Positions 9,424 to 20,223 of a stretch of DNA of 64,000 bases are shown one piece after another. The notes beneath the pieces were generated by a model. The model had not been told where the DNA came from. It saw only the letters and a program-made list of their open reading frames with translations, and did no database searches. The stretch's first letter is position 1; every line of letters starts with the position of its first letter. The position numbers were made by a program, and so were the translations under genes. The stretch comes from Dendrocalamus latiflorus (Eukaryota; Streptophyta; Magnoliopsida; Poales; Poaceae), in contig CM029670.1 of NCBI GenBank assembly GCA_017311315.1, forward strand, positions 24,455,449-24,519,448, in the 5' to 3' direction.

Positions 9424-12400
9424 TTGGAAGGCGGACTTGACTACGGCGGCCAACCCCACGCAGAGCAAGAGCTCCTGCACTATGGCAAGTGGTGCGAGGT
9501 ACACGGCTACGGTGATCATTACACAAGGGCATGCATCGCGGTGATGGAGCTGCGGAGGGTGATGGCCGGATCTCGGGCTCCGCCTCCTCGGCCCCCTGCC
9601 GGAGCCCACATGGGGCACCCAAGGGATAGCCCCATACGAGCCACCGCAACGGAGGGCGCGCAGCATCGCACCGTCAACGTCATCACCGGAGGCTCCTCTT
9701 CAAAAGCCCCCGGGGAGCAGCTGCAACTGTGGATGCCGCCTCGCAACATCACCTTTGACTTGAACGACGCCAGGGGCGTGGAGTACCCTCACCAAGACCC
9801 TCTAGTCATCCAGGCCCACATAGCACGCTGTGATGTCAGGCGCGTCCTTGTCGACGGGGGAAGCTCCACGAACATCTTGTTCGCAGAGGCCCTCGACCGC
9901 ATGGCGATCCCCCGAAGCTGGCTAGAGCAGCCAGGAGCTCCACTTCAAGGCTTCGGGGGTCAACCGCTGCAGGCCCTGGGGCACGTGTCCCTTCCTGTCA
10001 CTTTCCGTCAGGAGGGCAACAAAGGTAACATCCGGACCGAGCATGTCACCTTCGATGTCGTGGATATCCCGCACCCCTACAACGCCATACTGGGGCGACC
10101 TGCCATCAACTCTTTCGAGGCAATCCCGCACCACGCGTTTTTGTGTGTGAAGCTCCCGGGCCCGGAGGGGGTTATCACCGTCTTCGGCGACCAGGACCTG
10201 GCCAGACGTGCCGAAGGCGGCAGCCGCGTTCCGCATCGCCTGGTGCATGCCCTCTCCGGCGCGCTCGGTGATGGGCCCTCCGCCCCCGGGTGGACGCCCA
10301 AGCCTCGGCTCGAAGGCGGAGTCAAGAAGGTGCCGCTCCAGGCGGAGGGGCAGTTTGTGTCCATTGGAGAGGGGCTCCCACCGGGGGTCGAACGGGAGCT
10401 GCTCCGAGTGCTTCAGAACAACGTTGACATCTTCGCATGGTCCCCGGAGGACATCAAGGGCGTAGACCGAGCAATAATCGAGCATCGCTTGGCGGTCCGC
10501 CCCGACGCCAAGCCGGTCAAGCAAAGGCTTCAGCGTATGTCGATGGATCGGCAGCAGGCGGCCAAAGTAGAGGTGGCGAAACTTCTTCGCGCCGGGGTCA
10601 TCCGCGAGGTCCACCATCCAGAATGGCTCGCTAACCCGGTGCTAGTCAAAAAGGCCAGCGGGGCCTGGCGCATGTGCATCGACTTCACGGCACTCAACAA
10701 GGCGTGCCCGAAGGACAATTACCCCTTGCCGCGCATCGATCAGGTGGTCGACGCCACTGCTGGGTGCGAACTCATGAGTTTCCTAGACACCTATTCCGGC
10801 TACCACCAGGTATACATGGCCGAAGACGACGAGGAGAAGACCAGTTTCATCACACCACTTGGGACGTTCTGCTTCGTCAGAATGCCCTTTGGCTTGAAGA
10901 ACGCAGGCGCTACCTTCACCCGCCTCGTCGCCATTGCCCTGGCCGCCCAGCTCGGGAGGAACGTCGAAGCCTATGTCGATGACGTGGTGGTCAAAACTCG
11001 GCAGCTTGCTCTGCACGGCCGGGACCTCCAGGAGACCTTCGACAACCTCCGGAAGGCGGGCATCAAGCTCAACCCCGACAAGTGTGTCTTCGGGGTGCAG
11101 GCGAACCCTGACAAAGTAGACGCCATCCTGGGTATGGAGCCGCCCAAGACAACGAGGGAGGTCCAGAGGCTGGCGGGCCGCATGGCAGCATTAAGCCGCT
11201 TCCTATCCAGGGCGGCGGAGCGGGGCCTGCCGTTTTTCAAGACACTCCGCGGGTGCGATGGATTTCGTTGGGACGGAGACTGCGCGAAGGCCTTCAACGA
11301 GCTCAAGCAGCACCTGGCAAGCCTCCCCACTCTGGTCGCCCCGGCACCTGAGGCTCCCCTCCTGCTCTATCTGGCCGCGTCAGCCACCGCGGTCAGCGCC
11401 GTCCTCGTCTTAGAAGAAGGCGCCATGCAGCGGCCCGTCTACTTTGTCTCCGAAGCCCTCCAAGGCGCCAAGACAAGATACACGGAGCTTGAGAAGCTCG
11501 CCTACGCGCTGGTCATGGCCTCCAGGAAGCTTCGACATTATTTTCTGGCCCACCCGATCACAGTGCCTTCCTCATTCCCCCTGGCAGAGATGCTACACAA
11601 CAAGGAGTCCACAGGGCGCATCGGCAAATGGGCTGCCGAGCTCGCTCCCTTCTCCTTGACGTATGCCTCCCGAACGGCAATCAAATCCCAAGTCCTGGCG
11701 GATTTTCTCGCTGAATGGACCCCGCCGGCCCAACCTGTCCAGACGCACGATGATCCCGTTTGGACGCTTACAATCGACGGAGCTTACAGCGTCGCCGGCG
11801 CAGGCGTCGGGGCAGTGATCGTCACGCCCGAAGGACAGCGTTTGCTATACTCGGCGCGCCTTGCCTTCCCCGCCACCAACAACACGGCTAAATACGAGGC
11901 ACTGCTCTTTGGCCTAGCGAAGCTCAAGGCAGTCGGCGCGAGACGGGTGTTGGTCCGCACCGACTCGCGCTTGGTGGCTGGCCATGTGGACAAGTCATAT
12001 CAAGCCAAGGACCCGGAGTTGGCCAAGTACCTTGCGGCGGTAAGGGCGAGGGAAAGGCACTTTTTGGGTGTCACCGTCAAGGCCATCCCCCGCGCGGAGA
12101 ATGAGCAGGCCGACGCCCTCGCTAAGGCAGCCAGCCAGCAACTGCCCCCCTCTGAGGGGGCGTTTTACGAGATCTTAGCACATGCGGCCATCGCACAGGA
12201 CAACCGGGACGCGGCACTCGTCCACTGCATTGATCGGCCAGGAGATTGGCGAGAGCCCATCTTCCATTTCTTGCAAGGCATCACCGAGCCGGAGGACCCT
12301 GCCGAGCTTCGGTGCTTGCAGCACCGCGCACGGTCCTTCCAGGTGTTCGAGGGGATACTCTACAAGAAAGGGGTTTGCGCACCGCTCCTGCGTTGCCTCT

Positions 12401-13467
12401 CGACTGAGGGGGGACAGGAGCTCCTGGCGGAGATCCACGCGGGCGTGTGCGGATCCCACCTGGCCCCGAGGTCGTTAGTCGGCAAGGCGTTCAGGCAAGG
12501 CTTCTACTGGCCAACTGCCATCACCGACGCCCAGGACCTCGTCCGTCGGTGCCAAGGGTGCCAGTGGATGGCCCGCATCATCCGCATGCCCCCGACGAGC
12601 CTCAACCCCATTCCCCCGGTGTGGCCACTGGCACGCTGGGGCCTTGATATAGTAGGACCACTTGCCCGAGCCCCAGGGGACCTCCGGTTCATGGTAGTCG
12701 CACTGGAGTATTTCTCCAGATGGCCGGAAGCGGTCGCCCTGGCCAAAGTAACTTCTGCGGCCATACAGCGCTTCCTATGGCAAAACATCATATGTCGCTT
12801 CGGTGTGCCCCGGGAGCTCACGGTTGACAACGGCCTGCAGTTCGACGCCACCCTCTTCAAAGACTATTGTGACAGCATGGGCATCACTCTCCGATTCGCC
12901 TCGGTAGGGCATCCCCAGTCCAACGGAGCGGTCGAACGGGCGAATGGCGCCATCTCCGCCGCCATCAAAAAGCGCCTGGTCGGATTGCCAAAGGGCAAGT
13001 GGCCAAGCGAGCTTCACAGCGTTCTATGGTCGCTTCGCACAACGGTAACGCGCCCGACGGGATTCACGCCGTTCAAGCTCCTTTTCGGCGACGAAGCGAT
13101 GACGCCCGAGGAAATCAAGGCCAGCTCGTGGAGGGTCCTCGTCCAAGCACCCGCAGAGGAGCGCCGTGTGTCCTTGGACCTCCTCGACGGGATACGGGCA
13201 GACGCAGCTCACCATGTCAAGAAGTATGTGCGGCAGACAATGCGTACTCAGGACCGCTCTATATGCCCGCGGGGGTTCAAGCCTGGGGATCTCGTTCTCC
13301 GAGTGGCGCTCCAGGCGGAGACCGTTGGCAAGCTGGAGTCCAAGTGGGAAGGCCCGTACATCGTGATGGAGGCATTGCCAAAGGGGGCGTACCGCCTCGC
13401 CACGCTTGAAGGACAAGCCCTCCGGCACACATGGAACGCGGACAGGTTGCGGCGGTACTACGCCTAG
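9424..13467 (+). CDS. Tat1 pol polyprotein (PR-RT-RH-IN), open but catalytically damaged
   Basis: A 1,347-residue open frame. Order: gag zinc knuckle variant CEVHGYGDHYTRAC (about residues 23-36, C-x2-H-x4-H-x4-C); aspartic protease VDGGSS (about 143), the Tat form of the active site; RT with YVDD at 517-520; RNase H from IDGAY (about 784); integrase HHCC finger (about 1005-1045) and core D-D-E at LDIVGP, VDNGLQF and NGAVERANG; and a C-terminal WEGPYIV module ending RLRRYYA. Two lesions are visible against Tat2: a 45-bp in-frame deletion at about 11098-11103 removes GKLLGFLVSGRGIQA (the RT primer-grip region), and the RNase H glutamate in NNTAEYEAL is Lys (AAA at 11890). Gag upstream is broken. 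The ATG at 9424 is only the first one after the gag stop, not a likely native start. Confidence 0.85.
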   Translation: MEGGLDYGGQPHAEQELLHYGKWCEVHGYGDHYTRACIAVMELRRVMAGSRAPPPRPPAGAHMGHPRDSPIRATATEGAQHRTVNVITGGSSSKAPGEQLQLWMPPRNITFDLNDARGVEYPHQDPLVIQAHIARCDVRRVLVDGGSSTNILFAEALDRMAIPRSWLEQPGAPLQGFGGQPLQALGHVSLPVTFRQEGNKGNIRTEHVTFDVVDIPHPYNAILGRPAINSFEAIPHHAFLCVKLPGPEGVITVFGDQDLARRAEGGSRVPHRLVHALSGALGDGPSAPGWTPKPRLEGGVKKVPLQAEGQFVSIGEGLPPGVERELLRVLQNNVDIFAWSPEDIKGVDRAIIEHRLAVRPDAKPVKQRLQRMSMDRQQAAKVEVAKLLRAGVIREVHHPEWLANPVLVKKASGAWRMCIDFTALNKACPKDNYPLPRIDQVVDATAGCELMSFLDTYSGYHQVYMAEDDEEKTSFITPLGTFCFVRMPFGLKNAGATFTRLVAIALAAQLGRNVEAYVDDVVVKTRQLALHGRDLQETFDNLRKAGIKLNPDKCVFGVQANPDKVDAILGMEPPKTTREVQRLAGRMAALSRFLSRAAERGLPFFKTLRGCDGFRWDGDCAKAFNELKQHLASLPTLVAPAPEAPLLLYLAASATAVSAVLVLEEGAMQRPVYFVSEALQGAKTRYTELEKLAYALVMASRKLRHYFLAHPITVPSSFPLAEMLHNKESTGRIGKWAAELAPFSLTYASRTAIKSQVLADFLAEWTPPAQPVQTHDDPVWTLTIDGAYSVAGAGVGAVIVTPEGQRLLYSARLAFPATNNTAKYEALLFGLAKLKAVGARRVLVRTDSRLVAGHVDKSYQAKDPELAKYLAAVRARERHFLGVTVKAIPRAENEQADALAKAASQQLPPSEGAFYEILAHAAIAQDNRDAALVHCIDRPGDWREPIFHFLQGITEPEDPAELRCLQHRARSFQVFEGILYKKGVCAPLLRCLSTEGGQELLAEIHAGVCGSHLAPRSLVGKAFRQGFYWPTAITDAQDLVRRCQGCQWMARIIRMPPTSLNPIPPVWPLARWGLDIVGPLARAPGDLRFMVVALEYFSRWPEAVALAKVTSAAIQRFLWQNIICRFGVPRELTVDNGLQFDATLFKDYCDSMGITLRFASVGHPQSNGAVERANGAISAAIKKRLVGLPKGKWPSELHSVLWSLRTTVTRPTGFTPFKLLFGDEAMTPEEIKASSWRVLVQAPAEERRVSLDLLDGIRADAAHHVKKYVRQTMRTQDRSICPRGFKPGDLVLRVALQAETVGKLESKWEGPYIVMEALPKGAYRLATLEGQALRHTWNADRLRRYYA

Positions 13468-13599
13468 AAGCAGGACAGCAAGCGTAGAGCCACCAGCCCT
13501 TTGTTATGCGATGCTCGCCCGCGCAAACGGGAGTTCAATAAAGGTTGCTGTTCCCAGAGCATCCCCTGTCCGCGCTGAGCAGAACAAAGTCCACGGACT

Positions 13600-14196
13600 G
13601 TAAATAAGCCGTAGCGTTGAGGTCCGCCTCTGCACGCGCGAGTCTCCAGACTATCAAGAAGACATAGCGTCGAGGTCCGCCTCCGCACGCGCGAGTCTCC
13701 GGACTATAAAGAAGACGTAGCGTCGAAGTCCGCTTCCGCAAGACGTAGCGTCGAAGTCCGCTTCCGCACGCACCAGTCTACTGACTTTAAATAAGACGTA
13801 GCGTCGAGCCTCGCTCCGCACGCGACAGTCTACGGACTATAAATAAGACGTAGCGTCGAGCCCAGCTCCGCACGCACTAGTCTACGGACTTTAAATAAGA
13901 CGTAGCGTCGAGGTCCGCCTCCGCACGCACTCTACGGAGTATAAATAAGACGCAGCGGGGGGACGCCTCCGCGCGCACTCTACGGAGTATAAATAAGACG
14001 TAGCGTTGAGCTTAGCTTCCGCACGCACCAGTCCACGGACTATAAATAAGACGTAGCGTCGAGCCTAGCTCCGCACGCGACAGTCTACGGACTATAAATA
14101 AGACGTAGCGTCGAGCCCAGCTCCGCACGCACTAGTCTACGGACTATAAATAAGACGTAGCGTCGAGCCTAGCTCCGCACGCGACAGTCTACGCAC
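13600..14196 (+). repeat. Tat1 tandem array of ~50-53 bp units
   Basis: About 11 units of the form GACGTAGCGTCGAG, then TCCGCACGC, then a CTACGGACT and TATAAATAA block. It starts about 130 bp after the pol stop and is the reverse complement of the array at 47835-48597 in Tat2, so it belongs to the element's body. Many units contain TATAAATA; others have TTTAAATA. The array ends abruptly near 14196 where gypsy LTR sequence resumes, so the antisense gene region and 3' LTR of Tat1 have been deleted. Confidence 0.85.
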
Positions 14197-14757
14197 TAGT
14201 CTGTGAATTTTTCTGGAATTTTTGGAAGTATTTTGGTATTTTTCTGAGCTTTATTTAATTTCCTGGCTTTTCTGAAAATCTGAAATCAAAAATCCGAAAA
14301 TAAAAACCCAGCCTCCTCCCCGCGGGCGACGCGTGGACGGTCGGATACCACCCACGCGTCCGGCCCAGATGGCCCAAACCCCGCGCGCCTGGCCCATCTG
14401 GCCGTCCGTCCCGCGCGGCTCCCTCGGTCGCCCGATGCGCTCGGCGCCACGTGCCGCCATCTCGGCGCCCCTCTCCCTCTCCCGCTGACTGGCAGGGCCC
14501 GCTTGTCAGGCTCGCCCCCTACCTCGCGCCTCCTCCTTCCTCGCACCGCCGCCGCCCGCAACCGCTCCTCCGCCCTTCCCGCGCCCCGTCGCCCCGTCCC
14601 CTTTTCTTCCCCCGCATGTCGCGCCCCTTCCATACTTGCCCCTCCCCCGATCTCTTTCCTTATGCGGCCGCGCCTTCTTTTTCTTCCCCTCTCCGCAATC
14701 CCCGCAGCCCGCAATCGCCGGCGAGAAATTCGCGCCGGCCCGTTGCTCCCCGACCCC

Positions 14758-14765
14758 TATAAAAG
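14758..14765 (+). promoter_or_regulatory. TATA box in gypsy LTR core
   Basis: TATAAAAG is followed by a C/T-rich stretch typical of a plant transcript leader. The solo LTR on the minus strand has the same octamer in its GC-rich core (34952-34959), which supports its being the LTR promoter. Confidence 0.55.
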
Positions 14766-16985
14766 CCACCCTCCCCTCCACCTCCTCTCGCCCCATCTCC
14801 CTCCGCCCTCGCCCGCCTCTCCCGGCCACTCCCCCGCCGCCGCACCGTGCGCCCCATCCCCGAGCGCCGCCTCTTCCAACGGCGAGCAATTGCCGCCGCA
14901 TCGCCCCTCCTCGCGCCTCGCCGATGCCACCCCCACCTTCCCTGACCTCTGGCGATCATCGTGCGCCCCTCGGCCGAGCCGTAGGACCACAGGAGCACGA
15001 TCGCCGATGACGCCTGAGCTGCGCCGCCGCCCCTCCTCGCCGCCGACCCTGCTCTGGCCTTCTCCGGTAGTCGCCGACACCACCACCATCCTCACCGCGC
15101 CCGTGCGAAGCCCGTGGACGCCTCAGCCGCCCATCCTCGCCGCCGGAGCACCGCCGCCGCGTAAGACCCGAGCGCCGCCGCCTCCTCCCTCGTCGCCGGC
15201 CCATCTCCGGCCACCGTCGGTGAGCCCGCACCCCTCCCCTGAGACCCCCGTCGCCCCCTCTCCCCGTAGCCGCCCTCGCCGCTGGCCGCCGCCCGCCGGA
15301 GCGCCGGCGAGCACGCCTCCCCCGGGCGCTCTCCGGCCGGCCTGCCACGTAGGCCCGCTCGTGCCAGCGTGGACGGTGACGCGGCGCCACGCCTCAGCCA
15401 CCTCGGCTCCCCGCGCCCCGTCGGCTGCCACGCCACCACCCCGCCACCTCAGTGCCTTTCCGCTCCCGTGGGCTCGGTCCATGGACCGGGCCCACCGGTC
15501 AGTCAGACCCCCTCAGGGCTGAGGTCATGCTGGCGCAATAAACCCCTTTTTCCATTGAAAAATAAATCAGCAGAAATTAAATTCCCTGCTGACGTCATAA
15601 TTCCAGAAAATCAATCGTTTTCATTTTCTCTGAAGTTAAACTTCCCGGAGCCCGTTCTCCTTCGTTTTACCTCCGTTTGAGCCCATTCAAATTTCTAAAT
15701 TCATCAAAGATTCCAAACTATCCATTTCTTCCATCCTTTCAAATATTTGAAATTTATTTGATATTTCAAGATTTAAATTTCAAATTCCAATTCCTAGTTT
15801 AAATTCAAAGCCTCAGTTCCATTCCAAATTTCCTGCGCACTTTCAAAATTCAAAATCAAATCTTGCCAAATCTCCATAAAATCCATTATAATTTCCTTGG
15901 TCCCAATATTGTCTCAGTAATTTCGTTTCCCAACCGATCTTCCAGATATTCGTTCTCCCTCGTGTGAACCCCAAATCCGCTGAACCTTTCTCCTAAATTC
16001 TTCTAAAATCATAATCTATCCAAATATGGCCTCTATTTGAATTTTTATTTGTATTTATTTGCTTTGTTTGCTTCATCTTTTCTCGCGTAGATTCCAACGT
16101 TGTCGACGATCCCTCTTCACAGCAACAAGAAGACCCAGAAACCCTGCAAGAAGGCAAGTCTCCTTTGATCATCTTGAACCTATGATTTTGAAATGTTTTA
16201 ATTATTTTAAATTATGTGCATTGCTATTTATATAAAATATTAGTTCAAATCTTAAGGCATTAGTTATATCCAACCTTGTTATGCCCTCAATTGAATTTGA
16301 ATGCCATGTACCTTTGCAACCCTAGAAATTCCTTTGACTCATTAATGAGAGTAATATATTTAATTGTTGAAATTAGAATGATAGAACAATGCTTAGCTAT
16401 GCTATTGAATACCTCGTAAATCTTGCAAATGGGAAATTATGAATTATTGTAATACCCTTGTTTTTATAAACTTAGTGGTAATTGGAGTTGCCATTGTTCT
16501 TTAAAATAAAATGAAATGTGAAAATGGGTTTAGATTAGGGTGGATGGTTGGTTTGGATTAGTGCAGGAAGCACGAGATCTTGTAAAGTGTATGTTCCACC
16601 CTAGTCAATTAAGGACCGACGCTTGTGTTTGTCCAGACTGAGCATTAACCGTACAACCACAAGTTTATATGGGTACGACCTAGCTGACTAACTTATGATA
16701 GTCTAGTTTAGGTGCCACCAGTGGAAAGTGGGTGCCAGGGATGGACTGGTTATTCACAGTGAGGGACAGGGATTTACTGTACTCATATGGCGCAAGAGGG
16801 GGCTTCAGATTGGGCGGATTTAACCCTTCTGCGGTGAAACCTCAGCGGGTGGTATCTAGCTAGATTAGAGTAAGGTAAAGGCTTTGTGATATTTTATCTG
16901 GGTCTCATGCCAAAGGAAGCGTGTTGACTTTTAGGATAATTTATCTCTTGTGGGTAAAGTTGTACAACCTCTGCAGAGTGTAAAA

Positions 16986-17009
16986 CTATTCGAATAGCCG
17001 TGCCCACGG
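16986..17009. repeat. Double palindrome of gypsy LTRs (copy 1)
   Basis: CTATTCGAATAG (perfect 12-bp palindrome, 16986-16997) directly followed by CCGTGCCCACGG (5-bp arms, 2-bp loop, 16998-17009). The same pair recurs at 20200-20223, in degenerate form at 55246-55269, and on the minus strand at 33300-33323. Confidence 0.9.
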
Positions 17010-18054
17010 TCAAGGGCGGGCAAGGAATGCATTCACCTGGTAGATTTCTGGTTTTGGTTTTAAAATGAAAATTTTGTATTCCAAGAGTGGATGGAACTCT
17101 CGGAAGGGAATCCTGGCGGTTGGAGCCAGAGAGGGTGGATGTAACCCGCAATATTGACTGGTTCAGTTGGAAAAGATTAAGCTAGTGTTGGTGGATAGAA
17201 CCTTCACTAGAGAATAATTGTTAGTTCTGTTAAAATCATTTACTTTATTAAATTGATGCCTTCAAAAATAATTAGTAGTAATTGAATTTAAAATATTGCT
17301 TTGTGCAAAAGAGCCATATAGCCTTCCTTTGTCAAGCCTTGCATCTATTGCATTTTTCCCAAGACTTGCGGAGTACTTTATGTACTCACATGCTACACTC
17401 CAACATAAAAAGCAGAGGAATACGAAGCCCAAGAAGGAGACTACGACTACTTCGCGTGTGGATTTGACGAAGGATTTCCGGAGTACTAGGTCGCGTTTCC
17501 CCAGTCAATTGCCTGTGGCGTATTGATGAGTCTTCATCGAGTTTATCATTTGCTTCCGCTGTGTTTCGTGGGTGCGAGGTCTTGAAACCTCAATTGTAAT
17601 AATGAGACCTTTCGGTCTATACTCTTTAATATTGTAATAAAGCGTTGCTGGTTATGTATTCATTTCTGTTTAACTGTGTGCACTAGCTTTGATCTGGGAC
17701 TAGTGCAGTAATACACAGAGGGTCCGGGTTCGGAAATCCAGGGTCCCGACAAGCTCCTCGCGAAGTCGCTCCCAGTCTCGCCCGGGCCTCCCCGTGCTCG
17801 TACATCGCCGGCGCCAGAGTACTCCCCAAGCTCGCCGCAGCCACTCGCCGCCGGCCTACCCCGACGGTCCCCGGGCTCCGCCGCGCTTCCACTAGCTTCA
17901 CCAGCCCGCGGACAACCCATTTTGACAGTCCCCCGACCCGCTCCAGCCACCCCCCGCCGCCGGCGCCGCCGCCCGCACCGCCCCCGAACCTCCTCTGCTC
18001 CAACGCTCGCTCGGTCGGCTTATCCCGTTTCCTTCGCCTTTGCCGTCAGGTAAC

Positions 18055-18130
18055 ACCCTGAGACCGAGTGGCTAACCGCTTGCGCATTCGCTTCAGCCAC
18101 CCGGGTTCGAATCCCTCTGGCTGCAACATT
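18055..18130 (+). other. tRNA-like / SINE-like segment with pol III A and B boxes
   Basis: TGGCTAACCGC at about 18069 resembles an A box, and GTTCGAATC at 18105-18113 matches the B box consensus. The spacing is about 25 bp, as in tRNA-derived plant SINEs. No complete cloverleaf can be drawn and no clear poly-T end or target duplication is visible. The other LTR copies lack it at the matching place, which suggests a separate insertion. Confidence 0.4.
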
Positions 18131-19285
18131 AGAGATAGGATTTTTAGAATATTTTGCCGATAGCTACAGTGAAGGAGGAGATTAGGAAAAATCTGAAAAT
18201 AATTAATGAAGATGCTAAAAATTTATTAGGGTATACATAAGCCTAATAAATGTCTAATTATGGAGTAGTTACTAACTAATGTGCCTTAATCTTTATTTTA
18301 AGAGTTTAATTATTAACCCAAGGCATAGTGAGCAATTTGGAAAGGATGTAGTCTAGGCATGAGGGGATGAATTAGCCAATGAAAATTTTGTGAAAAACGA
18401 ATTATAAATCCTTGCATGATAGTAAGATTGTAGAACTAGCCACCACATAGTTAAAACATAAATAAAAACCCTATGACCTAGCAATGATGAGAATTCTTTG
18501 TCGACTATAGTACCCAAATTAAATTAGAGAATAGTTTAGAGAATCTAATAAAAATTAAATAGGCTGTTTATGGCGCTAATTACTAATTCAAAGCAATAGT
18601 AAAGAAGCATGACTTGGTTAAATATTCCAACTTAATAAAGACTACCCTTAAAACCTAATATAGGCCATAATATTTATCACGCCACCATTAAACAAATCTC
18701 AGTGATATATTTTAATAGCATTACTGAAATATGAACCCGAATAGCAAGCTCGGCCCAAATAAATAAATTTAAAATTAAAAATAAAGCTAAGCCTAATTAT
18801 AGTTGAGGTATAGACAAAATGATAATGTGCCACAAATTAAACCTTAACATTAGATTTAAAGAATAATAACATAGAACCTAAATGTAAACATCATATGCCC
18901 TGATTATTACCACTCAACAAAGTAATGCTCCGCTAATCTCATACACCGATTCAAAGGTCCAACCCGACTCAGAGAACTTCCTTAATAAATATGAAAATAA
19001 TAAAAGAGGTTAATAGTAAAAAGATCGAGTCATGGTATTCTACCACCCACCTTGCCTCAAACCACCTGAATCACCCATTAAATCATACTAAAATTAAATT
19101 GAGTTTATTTGGATTTATTTGGACCTTTTGAGTTATTTGCATTTCTATGGATTCAGTTATTTAGCGCACAATTAGAAATTGGAGTCTCGAAGAATCAAGA
19201 GATCAAGTGAGATCAAGTTCAAGGTGAAGATAAAGACCAGGAAACTCAAGACCATCAAATAAGAAAGCTATGAGTGAGCTCAAGA

Positions 19286-19325
19286 ACGCGGTAAACCACG
19301 CCAGGCGAGTCAATACTTTGATCAT
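19286..19325. repeat. Hairpin word GCGGTaaACC(A/G)C of gypsy LTRs
   Basis: ACGCGGTAAACCACGCC here corresponds to the perfect inverted repeat CGCGGTAAACCGCG near 41370 and to GTGGTAAACCGCGC near 54403. All three are followed by the same 'gtcaatactttgatcatgtt' text. This copy has one arm mismatch. Confidence 0.7.
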
Positions 19326-20199
19326 GTTGAACTTACATTTTTTGCAAATTACTTTTGTTTAAAATATCAAATTGCATGCTGTTATTTTATATGCAAATAC
19401 ATGTTTAATTTAGAATTCTAGTTAAATGCCTATTATCCAACTTGATTAATATTACACCTTCTTTGGAATATTTAATTTGTGAGCCTTGTCGCCCTAGCAA
19501 AAATTATAATAGTAACCTTTTGAAAGTAAGTTCGTAATCATATGCCATGCTTAGTATTGTTTAGATACTCATGGGCACGAGAGCGCCCAAGCATCACTTT
19601 AATCCTGAGAAAAATTGGTTGGGCAGCCATGATGGTAATGGCTGGTGTATGTTGGATATGGTTATTTTATATTCCCAAAAACCTCGAATTGCTTACTTAT
19701 CTGGGCGGATGGTTTGGGGGTATGGTGCAGGTGTGCACAAGAGTGTGGTTGTGGTAGAACCGCCCAGATACCACTAAGGACTAAATCTTGTCATGACCTC
19801 CTATGTAAAACAGTACAACCACAAGTCTGTAAATTACAACTTGGCTAAGTAAATTTATCGAAACCCCCGGACTCATCTCACTGGTAGTGGATGGAAGTGG
19901 ATACGCAAAGGGCAATGGGAGGCCTAAAGGGACACCGAGTTGGAGGGTGAGGTAACTAGCCGTACTAGCGTTGCTGGAAGTGGAGCCTGTGTCTTCGCTA
20001 ATAGACGTGGTTACATCCCGTGCATAGATGGGACCCACCACAAGTGGGCAGGTTCCCATAAGGTGAGATGACAAAAGGGGCTAGATACTTTGAAAAGTCA
20101 CTGTGATGGTCTACTCAACCACGTGGCTAAGGAATCATGTGGGGGCAACAAGCAGATTGTCTCTTGTGGTGAAAGTGTACAAACTCTATAGAGTCAAAA

Positions 20200-20223
20200 C
20201 TATTCGAATAGCCGTGCCCACGG
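20200..20223. repeat. Double palindrome of gypsy LTRs (copy 2)
   Basis: CTATTCGAATAG at 20200-20211 and CCGTGCCCACGG at 20212-20223, identical to copy 1 although the flanking LTR sequence is strongly diverged. It is preceded by a shared segment with GTGTACAAACTCT. Confidence 0.9.

Larger units (their letters stand above)
14197..17750 (+). mobile_element. Remainder of gypsy LTR 1
   Basis: Continuation of the LTR that starts at 7568: an AT-rich head (14200-14300), a GC-rich core (14310-15530), a long AT-rich tail, the double palindrome at 16986-17009, and the end GTCCCGACA at 17750. The total LTR length without Tat1 is about 3.77 kb. The last 60 bp ('gtgcactagctttgatctgg' onward) resemble the end of the solo LTR at 32629-32710 read on the minus strand. 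Large open frames in the core are low-complexity Pro/Arg/Ala on both strands and I do not call them as genes. Confidence 0.75.

Noticed and set aside
9922..10617. Antisense frames across Tat1 gag-pol
   Set aside because: Shadows of a GC-rich coding strand; the sense strand carries all pol motifs.
14503..15522. Long open frame (339 residues) that could be taken for a Pro-rich plant protein
   Set aside because: It lies in the GC-rich core of an LTR. Frames of similar length occur on the other strand, composition is only Pro/Ala/Arg/Ser, and no domain is visible.
18055..18130. Functional tRNA gene
   Set aside because: A and B boxes are present, but the acceptor and anticodon stems cannot be formed.
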